The notes: generated from the sequence alone by a model not told the origin. 64,000 bases of DNA from an uncultured Kiloniellaceae bacterium (GCA_947493695.1 CANLSF010000001.1:310001-374000); one strand, 5' to 3'. Positions 53,224 to 62,035 are shown, counted from the stretch's first letter. Made by a program: numbers and translations.

Positions 53224-53634
53224 ATGACCATCGAGATCTACATAAACTGCGACGGAAACCCGGATAAACCTGAAGTGCAGATTTCAGGGTCGAAAAAAGC
53301 CTTGAAAAACTTTGGTGTGCTTCTAAACACGACCGAAGATTCGTCAAGACTGGAGCTCCCGACCTGCAATGACGAGCACTATCCAGTGCCCTTACGAAGC
53401 ATCGTATACAGTGTACGTGAAGCCAAAGAAGACTGGGCTTACGTTTCTATCAACAAAGAACAGCTCTATCTTACCGGGACAAAGCACACCTTCAACAAAA
53501 TTGGCGACTCGTTGTTCAATTTTTTCGATGAAGATGCAGAGGTAGGCGATCATTTTCATCTGGATTATTACGAAGGCAATGACGTGTTGGCCAAAACCAA
53601 TTGTTACCTAATTTTTGTGTGCGATCGCCAGTAA
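53224..53634 (+). CDS. Imm32-like immunity protein candidate
   Basis: The 136-residue soluble protein has a strand-helix start (EVQISGSKKALKNFGVLL) and a C-terminal strand unit (HFHLDYYEGNDVLAKTNCYL), a pattern I associate with the Imm32 family that neutralises polymorphic toxins. The resemblance is by eye. It has two Cys and no signal peptide. No toxin gene is adjacent. Dispersed repeats lie immediately upstream and downstream. Confidence 0.55.
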   Translation: MTIEIYINCDGNPDKPEVQISGSKKALKNFGVLLNTTEDSSRLELPTCNDEHYPVPLRSIVYSVREAKEDWAYVSINKEQLYLTGTKHTFNKIGDSLFNFFDEDAEVGDHFHLDYYEGNDVLAKTNCYLIFVCDRQ

Positions 53635-53658
53635 CTGCTGCCTGCTTCAATCATCAAT

Positions 53659-53684
53659 GCACAAAATCGGACCTGACCCCGTTC
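53659..53684 (+). repeat. Dispersed repeat copy 7
   Basis: GCACAAAATCGGACCTGACC at its start, then CCGTTC; 24 nt after the immunity-like gene. Confidence 0.65.
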
Positions 53685-53899
53685 CTACCTCAATTCGAAA
53701 AACGCAGCTTCGTCATACACTGAACAATACCTCACACGTGCAGCCTCAAGCTTAATTTTCTTTGAGTTCATCGACGCGTGCCTCCAGGGCAAATCCTGAC
53801 AGCTAAATAAAAAAGTGAGGTCATGTTGAGTTAACCCGATTATACGTCTTGAATGATGGGATCATGTGTGGAAGGTCCGATCAAACCTGTCAGCGCAAG

Positions 53900-54271
53900 T
53901 CAACCTGCGACAAACCATGCACCCGCGCTTGTCTGTCTTGCCGACACTATCAAGAATTTGTCCAGCTGTGGTTCGTCGGCCCAGATAAAAAATTTAGAGC
54001 CATCGCAAAAGATGAAAGTCGCTCTCGACATTTCCTCGTTCGTTTCCAAAAGAATATCTTTTAATTCCTTCTCTAGAAAATTCCACGATTGGCGAGAAAA
54101 TTCTTCACAAGCATCAAATTTATTTTCTAGTTAACTAGAAAAACAATAAGCTGTGCTGACATGCAATGCCTTATAATCTCCATCGACTTTTCCATAGAAT
54201 TCACATGTGTATGTCGAGCTCGAAAACCTGCAACTTTCGAGTCTAAACCCAAATAGAGATGTAAGATTCAT
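53900..54271 (-). pseudogene. Small protein gene interrupted by an in-frame stop codon
   Basis: Reading leftward from an ATG at 54271, preceded by GAGGACAGG and starting 9 nt after the LRV gene stop, the frame codes MNLTSLFGFRLESCRFSSST and on to codon 46. It meets TAA at 54131-54133, then continues in the same frame for 76 protein-like codons (KFDACEEFSRQSWNFLEKEL; ATFIFCDGSKFFIWADEPQ) to TGA at 53900-53902. The stop lies in the middle of a perfect 20-bp palindrome. Either the gene is dead by a small change or the stop is read through. Family unknown; a small immunity-type protein is plausible. Confidence 0.6.
54123..54142. repeat. Perfect 20-bp palindrome at the premature stop
   Basis: TTTTCTAGTTAACTAGAAAA is fully self-complementary and centred on the TAA codon of the interrupted gene. 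It may be the scar of an excised element or a real dyad. Confidence 0.7.
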
Positions 54272-54280
54272 AACCTGTCC

Positions 54281-54691
54281 TCATTTTGTATTTGGCGTGG
54301 ACGCCAGCTTGTCCCTAGCCACCTCTCGCACATAAGGTTCAGGGTCTTCGCACAGCAGCGTCAATACATCTTCCGGAACTTTTGCATTGCGCGCAATCGA
54401 CAGCCTTACACCCTCGTCAGGATCGCCTGCGAGTTTCACAAAAAGCTCTCTGTCCAATTTGCGTTTGGACGCAACGCCTCCCCGAACCGCTGGGTCGGGG
54501 TCACCTGCAAGAACGCGGAGGATCGTGAGAGGGACGGTTTTGTTGCGCGCGACCCAAAGTCTCATATCGGGATAGTGTGAAATAACTTCCATCCACACCG
54601 ACTCACTTGCTTGCTCTGAAGCAGCTCGATTGTATTCCTCTGGCTCTTCACTGGCTCTCAAACTGACAAATTCATCGGCGGAAAGTATCAT
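54281..54691 (-). CDS. Leucine-rich-variant (LRV)-type repeat protein
   Basis: The 136-residue soluble protein has three or four 24-residue units of the LRV type: RLWVARNKTVPLTILRVLAG, VRGGVASKRKLDRELFVKLA, VRLSIARNAKVPEDVLTLLC. Such alpha/310-helical solenoids bind other proteins. It is followed after 9 nt by the interrupted gene in the same direction. Function unknown; LRV proteins often occur among immunity genes. Confidence 0.75.
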   Translation of the reverse strand: MILSADEFVSLRASEEPEEYNRAASEQASESVWMEVISHYPDMRLWVARNKTVPLTILRVLAGDPDPAVRGGVASKRKLDRELFVKLAGDPDEGVRLSIARNAKVPEDVLTLLCEDPEPYVREVARDKLASTPNTK

Positions 54692-54726
54692 CTACAACGT
54701 ATTCCCCTAGAGACTTTCTGCTCTCT

Positions 54727-55011
54727 TTAAAACCAAGCCTCATTCATTTCCTTCAGGAACGTTTCGGTGATATTGAAGTCAGACGCATCACCGATCACAC
54801 TGTCAATACCGCAGTGGGGACAGAGCGCAGTCTGCTCCGAAACAGGTCCGGAAACATCGACCCACTCACGGATTTTTTTGGCTTGAAAGATCCGCTTACA
54901 ATAGAAGCATCCACACAGAATACTCTCTTCTATCTCTTTCCTATGGTAGATAGATTTTTTGTGCGCCACCTTCAGCCAATGATCTTCCGGCAGATCTGAA
55001 ACCTTTTCCAT
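54727..55011 (-). CDS. Small zinc-ribbon cytoplasmic protein
   Basis: A 94-residue protein with two metal-ligand pairs (GCFYCKRIFQ and ALCPHCGIDSVIG) and a C-terminal helix ending LKEMNEAWF. This belongs to a widespread uncharacterised zinc-binding family that I have seen described only as cytoplasmic protein. It is upstream of the LRV gene in the same direction (35-nt gap), so the three leftward genes may be an operon. Confidence 0.7.
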   Translation of the reverse strand: MEKVSDLPEDHWLKVAHKKSIYHRKEIEESILCGCFYCKRIFQAKKIREWVDVSGPVSEQTALCPHCGIDSVIGDASDFNITETFLKEMNEAWF

Positions 55012-55118
55012 TTTGACGATATCGCTCTAGTTTGTGACCGTTACTCGAAACACGCTTTGAGTAGGGTAAGCTTACGCACTTCAACTCAATCCGCAACCAC
55101 AAGAAACCGGCGAAGAGC

Positions 55119-55448
55119 ATGTCTGAACAGCATCTGAAGGATCTGCGCAACGCGTTGGAACGGGCGCATTGGCGCGTTGTGGACGAGCTACCGGGCGATG
55201 ACTACCGTATTTGCGCCGTTTGGATTATCGCAAGACCCGACGGCTCACATCGCCTCGCGTTGAACTTTGACGGATTGGACGACCTACGAAGGCTTCCGAT
55301 CGAAGAGAGCTATGGCTGCGAGTTGGGAGAGTCCTACAAGGTTTCCCTATACTTCGCGCGCATATCGAGATCCTGGAAACCCGGCCTTGCAGAGTTCATC
55401 GAACAGCTCAACGCGTACGCCTCAAATCACCCTACCCCTTCACCCTAA
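55119..55448 (+). CDS. Small soluble protein of unknown function
   Basis: The 109-residue product has helix-strand patterns (HLKDLRNALERAHWRVVDEL; AVWIIARPDGSHRLALNFDG) and a C-terminal helix EFIEQLNAYASNH. The shape is like small immunity or ligand-binding proteins. I recognise no family. It converges on the dehydrogenase gene with a 17-nt overlap. Confidence 0.6.
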   Translation: MSEQHLKDLRNALERAHWRVVDELPGDDYRICAVWIIARPDGSHRLALNFDGLDDLRRLPIEESYGCELGESYKVSLYFARISRSWKPGLAEFIEQLNAYASNHPTPSP

Positions 55449-57882
55449 CCATCCCCGGATCGTAAAGCGCCGTCACCCCCACCTTGCACTTGACCCGCTC
55501 GGTCGCGACCTCCAGCTCATAGTCCCCCGACAGCACAAAATCCCGATCCACCCCCTCCGGGTTCCGCACATAGCCATAGCCAATCGAAACCCCCAGCGTA
55601 TGACCAAACCCCGCTGAGGTCAGCCAGCCCACGCGCTGGCCATCCCGGTAAATCGTCTCCCGCCCCAGCAGCACAACATCCGGGTCCTCGACGGTAAAGC
55701 ACGCCAGCATCTTCTTCACGCCCTCGCGGCGTTGCGCCTCGACCGCCGCCCGGCCTTTGAAGTCGATATTCTTTTTCAGCTTCACCGCCCAGCCCAGACC
55801 CGCCTCATCCGGCGTGTGGTCGGGGCCGATGTCGGAACCCCAGGCGCGGTAGCCTTTTTCCAGGCGCAGGCTTTCGATGGCGCGGTAGCCGGCGTCACGC
55901 AGGCCGAACTCCGCACCCGCTTCCATTAGGGTGTCGTAGACGCTGGTGGCGTATTCCACGGGCAGATGGAGTTCCCAGCCCAGCTCACCCACATAGGTCA
56001 CGCGCAGGGCGCGGACCGGGCAGCCGGCGATGCCGAGGGTCTGCATGCGGCCGAAGGGGAAGGACTCGTTACTCAGGTCGTGCCGGGTCACCCGACCCAG
56101 GATGTCGCGCGCCTTGGGGCCCATCAACGAGAGCACGGCATTGGAGGAGGTCACGTCGACAAGCTGCGCGTTCTTCCCCGCCGGAATGTTGCGGCTGATC
56201 CAATCGAAATCGTGGGTCGCGAAGCCGGTGCCGGTGACGATGTAGTATTCGTCTTCCGCCACCCGCGCGACGGTCAGGTCGCATTCGATGCCGCCCTTGT
56301 CGTTGAGCATCTGGGTATAGACCAGCGCGCCAACCGGTTTGGCCACATCGTTGGCGGCGATCCAGCTCAGCGCGGCCTCGGCATCCGGGCCCTTGAGCAC
56401 GAACTTGGCAAAGGAGGTCTGGTCGAAGAGCACCGCCGCTTCGCGCGCCGCCTTGTGCTCCCGCGCCACCGCGCCGAACCAGTTCTGGCGGCCGAAGCTG
56501 TAGACATCTTTCGGCGCTTCCCCGGCCTCAACGTCCGCGTACCAGTTCGGGCGCTCCCAGCCCAGCTTCTCGCCGAAACAGGCGCCCTTGGCGGCCAGAC
56601 GGTCATAAAGCGGCGACTTGCGGCAGGGCCGCCCGCTGTCGTGTTCCTCGTGCGGCCAGGCCATGGTGTAGTGCTTGCCGTAGGCCTCCAGGGTGCGGGA
56701 CCGCACCCAGTCCGTATCGAAGTGCGGCCGCCCGAAGCGGCGGATGTCGGCGGCCCAGAGATCGAAGGGCGGTTCGCCCTTGTTGACCCATTCCGCCAGC
56801 GCCATACCCGCGCCGCCGCCCGCCGCGATCCCAAAGGCATTAAAGCCCGCGCCGACATAAAAGTTCTTCAGCTCCGGCGCTTCGCCCAGAATGAAATTAC
56901 CATCCGGGGTGAAGCTTTCGGGGCCGTTGACCAGCTCCTTGATCCCGGCGGTCTCCAGGGCAGGCACCCGACCAAGGGCGAGTTCCATCAACTGCTCGAA
57001 GTGATCGTAGTCGGAGGTCAGCAGGCTGTAGTGAAAGTCCTCGGGAATGCCGTCCATCGCCCAGGGAATGCCATTGGGCTCGTAACCGCCCATGACCAGC
57101 CCGCCGACCTCCTCCTTGTAGTAGGTCAGGCGGTCCGGATCGCGCAGGGTCGGCAGGTCCGGCGCGACACCCTCGATGGCTTCGGTGATCATGTACTGAT
57201 GCTCGACGGAAACCAGCGGCACATTGACCCCGACCGTCGCCGCGAAGTTGCGCGTCCATTGCCCGGCACAGCAGATCACCACTTCACACTCAATGCGCCC
57301 CTGGTCGGTGACGACGCCCTTGATCTTGCCCTTCTCCACATCGATGGAGAGCACCTTGGTGTCCTCAAAAATCTTCGCGCCGGCCATACGCGCGCCCTTC
57401 GCCAGCGCCTGGGTGATGTCGGAAGGATTGGCCTGTCCGTCGGTCGGCAGGAAGGCCGCGCCGACCAGATCATCGACGGTCATGAGCGGCCAGAGATCCT
57501 GCGCTTCCTTGGGGGTCAGCAATTGCATGTCCAACCCGAAGGAGCGCGCGGTCGTGGCCTGGCGTTTGACCTCGGTCCAGCGTTCTTCGTTACAGGCAAG
57601 GCGCAGGCCGCCGTTCATCTTCCAGCCGGTGGCCAGTTCGGTTTCCGCCTCCAGGCGTTTATAGAGCGCGACGGATTCCCCCAGCAGCTGGGTGATGTTG
57701 GCGGAGGAACGCAACTGCCCGACCAGCCCGGCGGCGTGAAAGGTCGTACCCGAGGTCAGCTTCTTGCGCTCCAGCAGAACCACCTCGCTCCAGCCCAGCT
57801 TGGCCAGATGATAGGCGGTCGAACAGCCAACGATACCGCCGCCGATGATGACCGCTTTGGCGCTGGTTGGAAGTGAACTCAT
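55432..57882 (-). CDS. FAD/folate-dependent dimethylglycine or sarcosine dehydrogenase
   Basis: The 816-residue protein is a two-domain oxidase/dehydrogenase. The N-terminal DAO-type FAD domain begins VIIGGGIVGCSTAYHLAKLG, with TSGTTFHAAGLVGQL (His for covalent FAD is plausible at this position). A C-terminal GcvT/aminomethyltransferase pair accepts the methyl group on tetrahydrofolate (LLGRETIYRDGQRVGWLTS). It would demethylate dimethylglycine or sarcosine, products of glycine betaine breakdown. It is the last gene of the betaine operon and starts 9 nt after the phosphotransferase stop. Confidence 0.9.
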   Translation of the reverse strand: MSSLPTSAKAVIIGGGIVGCSTAYHLAKLGWSEVVLLERKKLTSGTTFHAAGLVGQLRSSANITQLLGESVALYKRLEAETELATGWKMNGGLRLACNEERWTEVKRQATTARSFGLDMQLLTPKEAQDLWPLMTVDDLVGAAFLPTDGQANPSDITQALAKGARMAGAKIFEDTKVLSIDVEKGKIKGVVTDQGRIECEVVICCAGQWTRNFAATVGVNVPLVSVEHQYMITEAIEGVAPDLPTLRDPDRLTYYKEEVGGLVMGGYEPNGIPWAMDGIPEDFHYSLLTSDYDHFEQLMELALGRVPALETAGIKELVNGPESFTPDGNFILGEAPELKNFYVGAGFNAFGIAAGGGAGMALAEWVNKGEPPFDLWAADIRRFGRPHFDTDWVRSRTLEAYGKHYTMAWPHEEHDSGRPCRKSPLYDRLAAKGACFGEKLGWERPNWYADVEAGEAPKDVYSFGRQNWFGAVAREHKAAREAAVLFDQTSFAKFVLKGPDAEAALSWIAANDVAKPVGALVYTQMLNDKGGIECDLTVARVAEDEYYIVTGTGFATHDFDWISRNIPAGKNAQLVDVTSSNAVLSLMGPKARDILGRVTRHDLSNESFPFGRMQTLGIAGCPVRALRVTYVGELGWELHLPVEYATSVYDTLMEAGAEFGLRDAGYRAIESLRLEKGYRAWGSDIGPDHTPDEAGLGWAVKLKKNIDFKGRAAVEAQRREGVKKMLACFTVEDPDVVLLGRETIYRDGQRVGWLTSAGFGHTLGVSIGYGYVRNPEGVDRDFVLSGDYELEVATERVKCKVGVTALYDPGMVRVKG

Positions 57883-57891
57883 CTCAATGCC

Positions 57892-58785
57892 TCACAAATT
57901 TTTAAATGACTCGAACGCCGTCTCGTAGCGCGCCAGATTCTCGGCGCTGTAGGCGGCATAGTCGAAGTCGAGTTCGGAATGGATTTCAGAGACCATGGAC
58001 CACATGGTTTCCCGCAACAGCGATGCACACTTCATGGCCTGATAGCGGTGCCAGAGCGCGTCGTTCAGGGGTGTCTCGAAGTAGGCCTCCAGCAGCCAGC
58101 GCTCCTGCGCCTCCGCAAGGCCGTTATTGGAAGCCAGACCGCCAAGATCGAAGAGCGGCGAATTAAAGCCCGCGTAATCCCAGTCGATCAGCCACAGGCG
58201 CTCGCCGTCATCCAGCAGGTTGGCGGGCAACAGGTCGTTATGACCGAAGACGATCTCAACCGCCCCAACCGCCGCCTCCAACCGGTCCGCCGCCACCATC
58301 AGTTCGGGCAGCTTCGCAAGATAAGCTGAACCACCCTCCCGCAGGGTCGCGGTATAATCCCGCACCACATGAAAAACCCAGAACATCAGCGCGGCACCGC
58401 GCAGATGCTGCGGGATCTCCCGGTGGCACAGCCGCAGCAGCGGCACGATCCGCGCCAGCATCTCCGGGTCGCACACGGCGGCCTCGTCCAGCGGGGTGGA
58501 GGCGATATAGTCCAGCACCAGCACGCCCGGTTCGTGGTGCACCACGGCGGGCGAAAGACCGGCGGCATGGGCCGCGCGGCTGGCCGCCAACTCGTTGAAG
58601 CGCATCACCTGATGGACAGGGATATCGTTGCCGATCCGCACCACGTAGCGCTTACCCGCATCCTCAACCAGGAAGTTGAGGTTGGTGATACCGCCGCTCA
58701 AAGGCTCCGGGTGGACGGCTCCGGTCCAGATCGACAGGTCCCTGGCAAGTTCCAGGGCGGGGGTATTGTCATCGATGAAAGTCAT
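57892..58785 (-). CDS. Choline/ethanolamine-kinase-like aminoglycoside phosphotransferase
   Basis: The 297-residue protein has an APH/choline-kinase fold: nucleotide loop EPLSGGITNLNFLVEDAGKR, Brenner motif FGHNDLLPANLLDDGE and metal-binding LIDWDYAGFNSPLFDLGG. It would phosphorylate choline, ethanolamine or a similar alcohol. Its position between a betaine-type permease and dimethylglycine dehydrogenase suggests the imported substrate or an analogue is phosphorylated. It is 29 nt from the permease gene. Confidence 0.87.
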   Translation of the reverse strand: MTFIDDNTPALELARDLSIWTGAVHPEPLSGGITNLNFLVEDAGKRYVVRIGNDIPVHQVMRFNELAASRAAHAAGLSPAVVHHEPGVLVLDYIASTPLDEAAVCDPEMLARIVPLLRLCHREIPQHLRGAALMFWVFHVVRDYTATLREGGSAYLAKLPELMVAADRLEAAVGAVEIVFGHNDLLPANLLDDGERLWLIDWDYAGFNSPLFDLGGLASNNGLAEAQERWLLEAYFETPLNDALWHRYQAMKCASLLRETMWSMVSEIHSELDFDYAAYSAENLARYETAFESFKNL

Positions 58786-58814
58786 GATCTTTCCTCTCCT
58801 GGTCTTTCCCGGTG

Positions 58815-60863
58815 TTAAGTCTCAAGCCCCAGCCGCGCGCGGGCATTGCGCGCGCTGGCAGCCAGAATGCGGTCAAGAATGATGGCGATGGCCGCGACCG
58901 ACAGCCCGGCGATGATGCCCCGCCCGCTGTCCGCCTTGGTCAGGGCGATGTACACCTCCTGCCCGAGATCCCGCGTACCCACCAGCGCGGTGATCACCAG
59001 CATGGAAAGCGCCAGCATGATGGTCTGGTTCAGGCCCAGCAGAATCTCCGGCAGGGCCAGCGGCAGCTTGATTTTGCGCAGCAGCTGCCACCGCGTGCAG
59101 CCCGACACGATGCCCGCCTCGATCAACTGCGGCTCGATGCCGCGAATCCCGTGGGCGGCGTAACGCACGGCAGGCGCAAGCGCATAGAGCACCACCGCGA
59201 TCATGGCGGAAAAATCCCCGACCCGAAACAGCATTACCACCGGGATCAGATAAACGAAGCTCGGCAGGGTCTGCAGGGTGTCGATCACCGCCGAGACGAT
59301 GCGGTTGGCCCGTTCGTTCTCCGCCGAGAGGACGCCAAGGGGAATACCGATCAGCGAGGCGAGCAGAACCGACACGCCGCAGAGATAGACGGTGGTCATT
59401 GCCTTGCCCCACAAACCGTTGGCGGCAATGAAGAGCGTCAAACCACCCGCGAGCAGGGCCAGACGCCAGCCTCCGAAGCGCCAACCGGCCAGCGTGATGA
59501 TTGCGACGCCCCAGGGCCAGGGAATGCCCAGCAGGAAACGCTTCACCGGCAACAGAAGATAAGTCAGCATAAAGGTCTTCGCCGCCTCGAACTGGTCGAA
59601 GAAGTTCACATTGATAAACTCCACCAGATCCGCCCAGAAGGGCCCGGTGGTCAGGGTCAGGCTCGCCGGATAACTCTGCGCCGCAGGCAGCATCAAACCG
59701 ACAAGGCCGGTGACGAGTGCAACGGCAAGAACCGTACTGCTCCAGGGGTGGCGCTTGACCAGGCCCGCTTTCTGCAGGCTTTCAATCTCATCATGGGTCG
59801 GTGTGGGCCGGACCGCAAAGGCCTGACTCAAACGGTCCAGCGCAATCGCCATGACCACAATGGCAATGCCCGCCTCCAGCCCCGCGCCGATATCCAGGCG
59901 TCTGAGCGATGACAGAACCTCGAAACCCAGACCGCCCGCACCGATCATGGACGCGATGATCACCATATTAAGGGACAGCATAATAACCTGATTGACCCCG
60001 ACCATCAGGCTGGGGGCGGCAGCCGGCACCAGGACCTTCCACATCATCTGCCGCCGGGTGCAGCCGACCATGGCACCGAACTCGCGGATCTCGGTCGGCA
60101 CGCCCTGCAGTGCCAGTGTGGTCACCCGCACCATGGGCGGCATGGCGTAGATGATCGTGGCGACCAGCGCCGAAACCGGCCCGAAGCCGAAGAGAAAAAG
60201 GATAGGAACCAGGTAAGCGAAGACCGGCACGGTCTGCATCAGGTCCAGGATCGGCCGCAGGATCCTGTCAAACAATGGCCAGCGGTAAGCGCCGATCCCC
60301 AGCAGCAGACCGCCCGCCACGCCGATGGGCACGGAGATCAGGACCGAGGCCAGCGTCACCATGGCGCTGTCCCACTGCCCGAAGACCGCGAGATAGAGGA
60401 AACATCCACCGACCAGCGCGGCGAGACGCCAGTCCTTTGCGACCCGGCCAATGGCGACCACCACCGCGATGATGGCGATCCAGCTCAGCGACGGTGCGAT
60501 CTGCGAGGCTTCGCTGCCGACCCCAACCACGAAGCCGTCGATCACCGCCGCGCGCACAAAGTCGTAGGGCAGCTCGATCAGCCAGGCAATGCCGCGGGTG
60601 AACTCCTTGAAGGTGAAGAGACCGAAGCTGGCATCCTCGACCAGCCACTTCATGGCGTCGCTGATGTCCCGCTTGAAAGGCAGCCGCCAGCCGGCCGGGT
60701 ACTTCATGATCCAGCGCGCGTCGAGAGCCTTGGAAAAATCCCGGCCGTAGCTGGAGAAAATCCAGGTCATGGCAAAGAGACCTAACCAGAGAGGCGCGCC
60801 GGTCAGGCTGATGCCCGCAGACCTGACCTCTGGTGAATGCTCTCCTGCGCCGACCTGACTCAT
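58815..60863 (-). CDS. Tandem-fused glycine betaine/proline ABC permease (ProW-like)
   Basis: At 682 residues this is about twice a normal ProW. Two complete permease halves are visible: PTEIREFGAMVGCTRRQMMW (EAA-like loop of the first) and PQLIEAGIVSGCTRWQLLRK (second), each in a set of about six membrane segments. The two halves would form the whole channel in one chain. It overlaps the ATPase stop by 4 nt. The N-terminal 110 residues are extra. Confidence 0.91.
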   Translation of the reverse strand: MSQVGAGEHSPEVRSAGISLTGAPLWLGLFAMTWIFSSYGRDFSKALDARWIMKYPAGWRLPFKRDISDAMKWLVEDASFGLFTFKEFTRGIAWLIELPYDFVRAAVIDGFVVGVGSEASQIAPSLSWIAIIAVVVAIGRVAKDWRLAALVGGCFLYLAVFGQWDSAMVTLASVLISVPIGVAGGLLLGIGAYRWPLFDRILRPILDLMQTVPVFAYLVPILFLFGFGPVSALVATIIYAMPPMVRVTTLALQGVPTEIREFGAMVGCTRRQMMWKVLVPAAAPSLMVGVNQVIMLSLNMVIIASMIGAGGLGFEVLSSLRRLDIGAGLEAGIAIVVMAIALDRLSQAFAVRPTPTHDEIESLQKAGLVKRHPWSSTVLAVALVTGLVGLMLPAAQSYPASLTLTTGPFWADLVEFINVNFFDQFEAAKTFMLTYLLLPVKRFLLGIPWPWGVAIITLAGWRFGGWRLALLAGGLTLFIAANGLWGKAMTTVYLCGVSVLLASLIGIPLGVLSAENERANRIVSAVIDTLQTLPSFVYLIPVVMLFRVGDFSAMIAVVLYALAPAVRYAAHGIRGIEPQLIEAGIVSGCTRWQLLRKIKLPLALPEILLGLNQTIMLALSMLVITALVGTRDLGQEVYIALTKADSGRGIIAGLSVAAIAIILDRILAASARNARARLGLET

Positions 60864-61933
60864 CCCGAAACCTCACGGCCAACCGGGTCACGACCGACCA
60901 GAACGTCGATCACAGCCTGCCGGTCGATGCTGCCGATGGCCTCTCCCGCCTCCATCACCCGGAAGGGCGCATTCGCTGCCTCGATCTTTTCGGCAATGGC
61001 CTCGATCCGGTCGCTCGCCTCGACCTCGCCTGCGCAAACGTTAGGTGCCGGTCCACCGGCCATCACGCTGGGCGTCATCACGCTGCGCGCGGTCAGGATC
61101 TTGGCGCGGGGAATATGCCGGGTGAACTCGGCCACGTAGTCCGTCGCCGGGTTCAGCACCAGTTCCTCCGGCGTCGCGGTCTGGATGATCTCGCCATCCT
61201 GCATAATGGCAATGCGGTCCGCCAGCCTGATCGCCTCGTCGAAATCGTGGGTGATGAAAACAATGGTCTTGTGCAGCATCGACTGTAGTCTCAGGAACTC
61301 GTCCTGCATCTCGCGGCGAATCAGCGGGTCCAGCGCCGAGAAGGGCTCATCCAGGAACCAGAGGTCCGGCTCCACCGCCAGCGAGCGAGCAATGCCGACC
61401 CGCTGTTGCTGACCGCCGGAAAGCTCGCGGGGGAAATAACTCTCCCGCCCCTTCAGGCCGACCAGCTCGATCACCTCGCGCGCCCGCGCTTCCCGTTCGG
61501 CCCGCCCGGCACCCTGAACCTCGAGCGGAAACGCCACGTTCTGCAAGACCGTCAGATGGGGCAGCAGCGCGAACTGCTGGAACACCATGCCCATCTTGCG
61601 GCGGCGCACCTCGATCAGTTCGCGTTCGGGCATGCTCAGCAAGTCGCGGCCCTCGAACAGGACCTCGCCAGCGGTCGGTTCGATCAGGCGCGAAAGGCAT
61701 CGGACCAGGGTCGATTTTCCCGATCCCGACAGACCCATGATGACGAAAATTCCGCCCTCGCGGATTTCCACATTTGCGGCCCGCACCGCACCGATCAGAC
61801 CGGCGGCCCGAATCTGCTCTCCCGAGAGTTCCAGATGTCGTTCGCTGTGACTTTTCTGTGTCATAACGTTTTTGACATCGGGTCCGTAGAGCTTCCAGAC
61901 CGAACGACAGGCGAGCTTTACCGGCTTTTCCAT
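60860..61933 (-). CDS. Glycine betaine/proline ABC transporter ATP-binding protein (ProV-like)
   Basis: The ATG at 61933 has GAGG upstream; an earlier in-frame ATG at 61975 overlaps noncoding sequence. Walker A is GLSGSGKST, the signature LSGGQQQRVGIARSL and Walker B LWFLDEPFSALDP. The C-terminal 100 residues occupy the position of the CBS region but look degenerate (KILTARSVMTPSVMAGG), so osmotic gating is uncertain. About 357 residues. Confidence 0.91.
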   Translation of the reverse strand: MEKPVKLACRSVWKLYGPDVKNVMTQKSHSERHLELSGEQIRAAGLIGAVRAANVEIREGGIFVIMGLSGSGKSTLVRCLSRLIEPTAGEVLFEGRDLLSMPERELIEVRRRKMGMVFQQFALLPHLTVLQNVAFPLEVQGAGRAEREARAREVIELVGLKGRESYFPRELSGGQQQRVGIARSLAVEPDLWFLDEPFSALDPLIRREMQDEFLRLQSMLHKTIVFITHDFDEAIRLADRIAIMQDGEIIQTATPEELVLNPATDYVAEFTRHIPRAKILTARSVMTPSVMAGGPAPNVCAGEVEASDRIEAIAEKIEAANAPFRVMEAGEAIGSIDRQAVIDVLVGRDPVGREVSG

Positions 61934-61985
61934 AGAGACCTCGTGACCTGCCGAAAAAGGACCCCGGCAGATCAATTTATACCCC

Positions 61986-62019
61986 GAGGCTGCAGGCAGA
62001 ATACACCGCCTGCAGCCTC
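61986..62019 (-). promoter_or_regulatory. Intercistronic stem-loop after the betaine binding-protein gene
   Basis: GAGGCTGCAGGC and GCCTGCAGCCTC form a perfect 12-bp stem with a 10-nt loop, 16 nt past the stop of the binding-protein gene. No U-tract follows. It probably stabilises the upstream mRNA segment or lowers expression of the rest. Confidence 0.8.
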
Positions 62020-62035
62020 TTCGAACATCAGCTAA

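Noticed and set aside
53849-54134. Two plus-strand frames opposite the interrupted gene
   Set aside because: The minus strand gives a coherent protein with a ribosome-binding site; the plus-strand frames look like shadows of it.
55966-57876. 636-codon frame antisense to the dimethylglycine/sarcosine dehydrogenase gene
   Set aside because: The minus strand encodes a full FAD/GcvT enzyme; the antisense product has no domain and biased composition.
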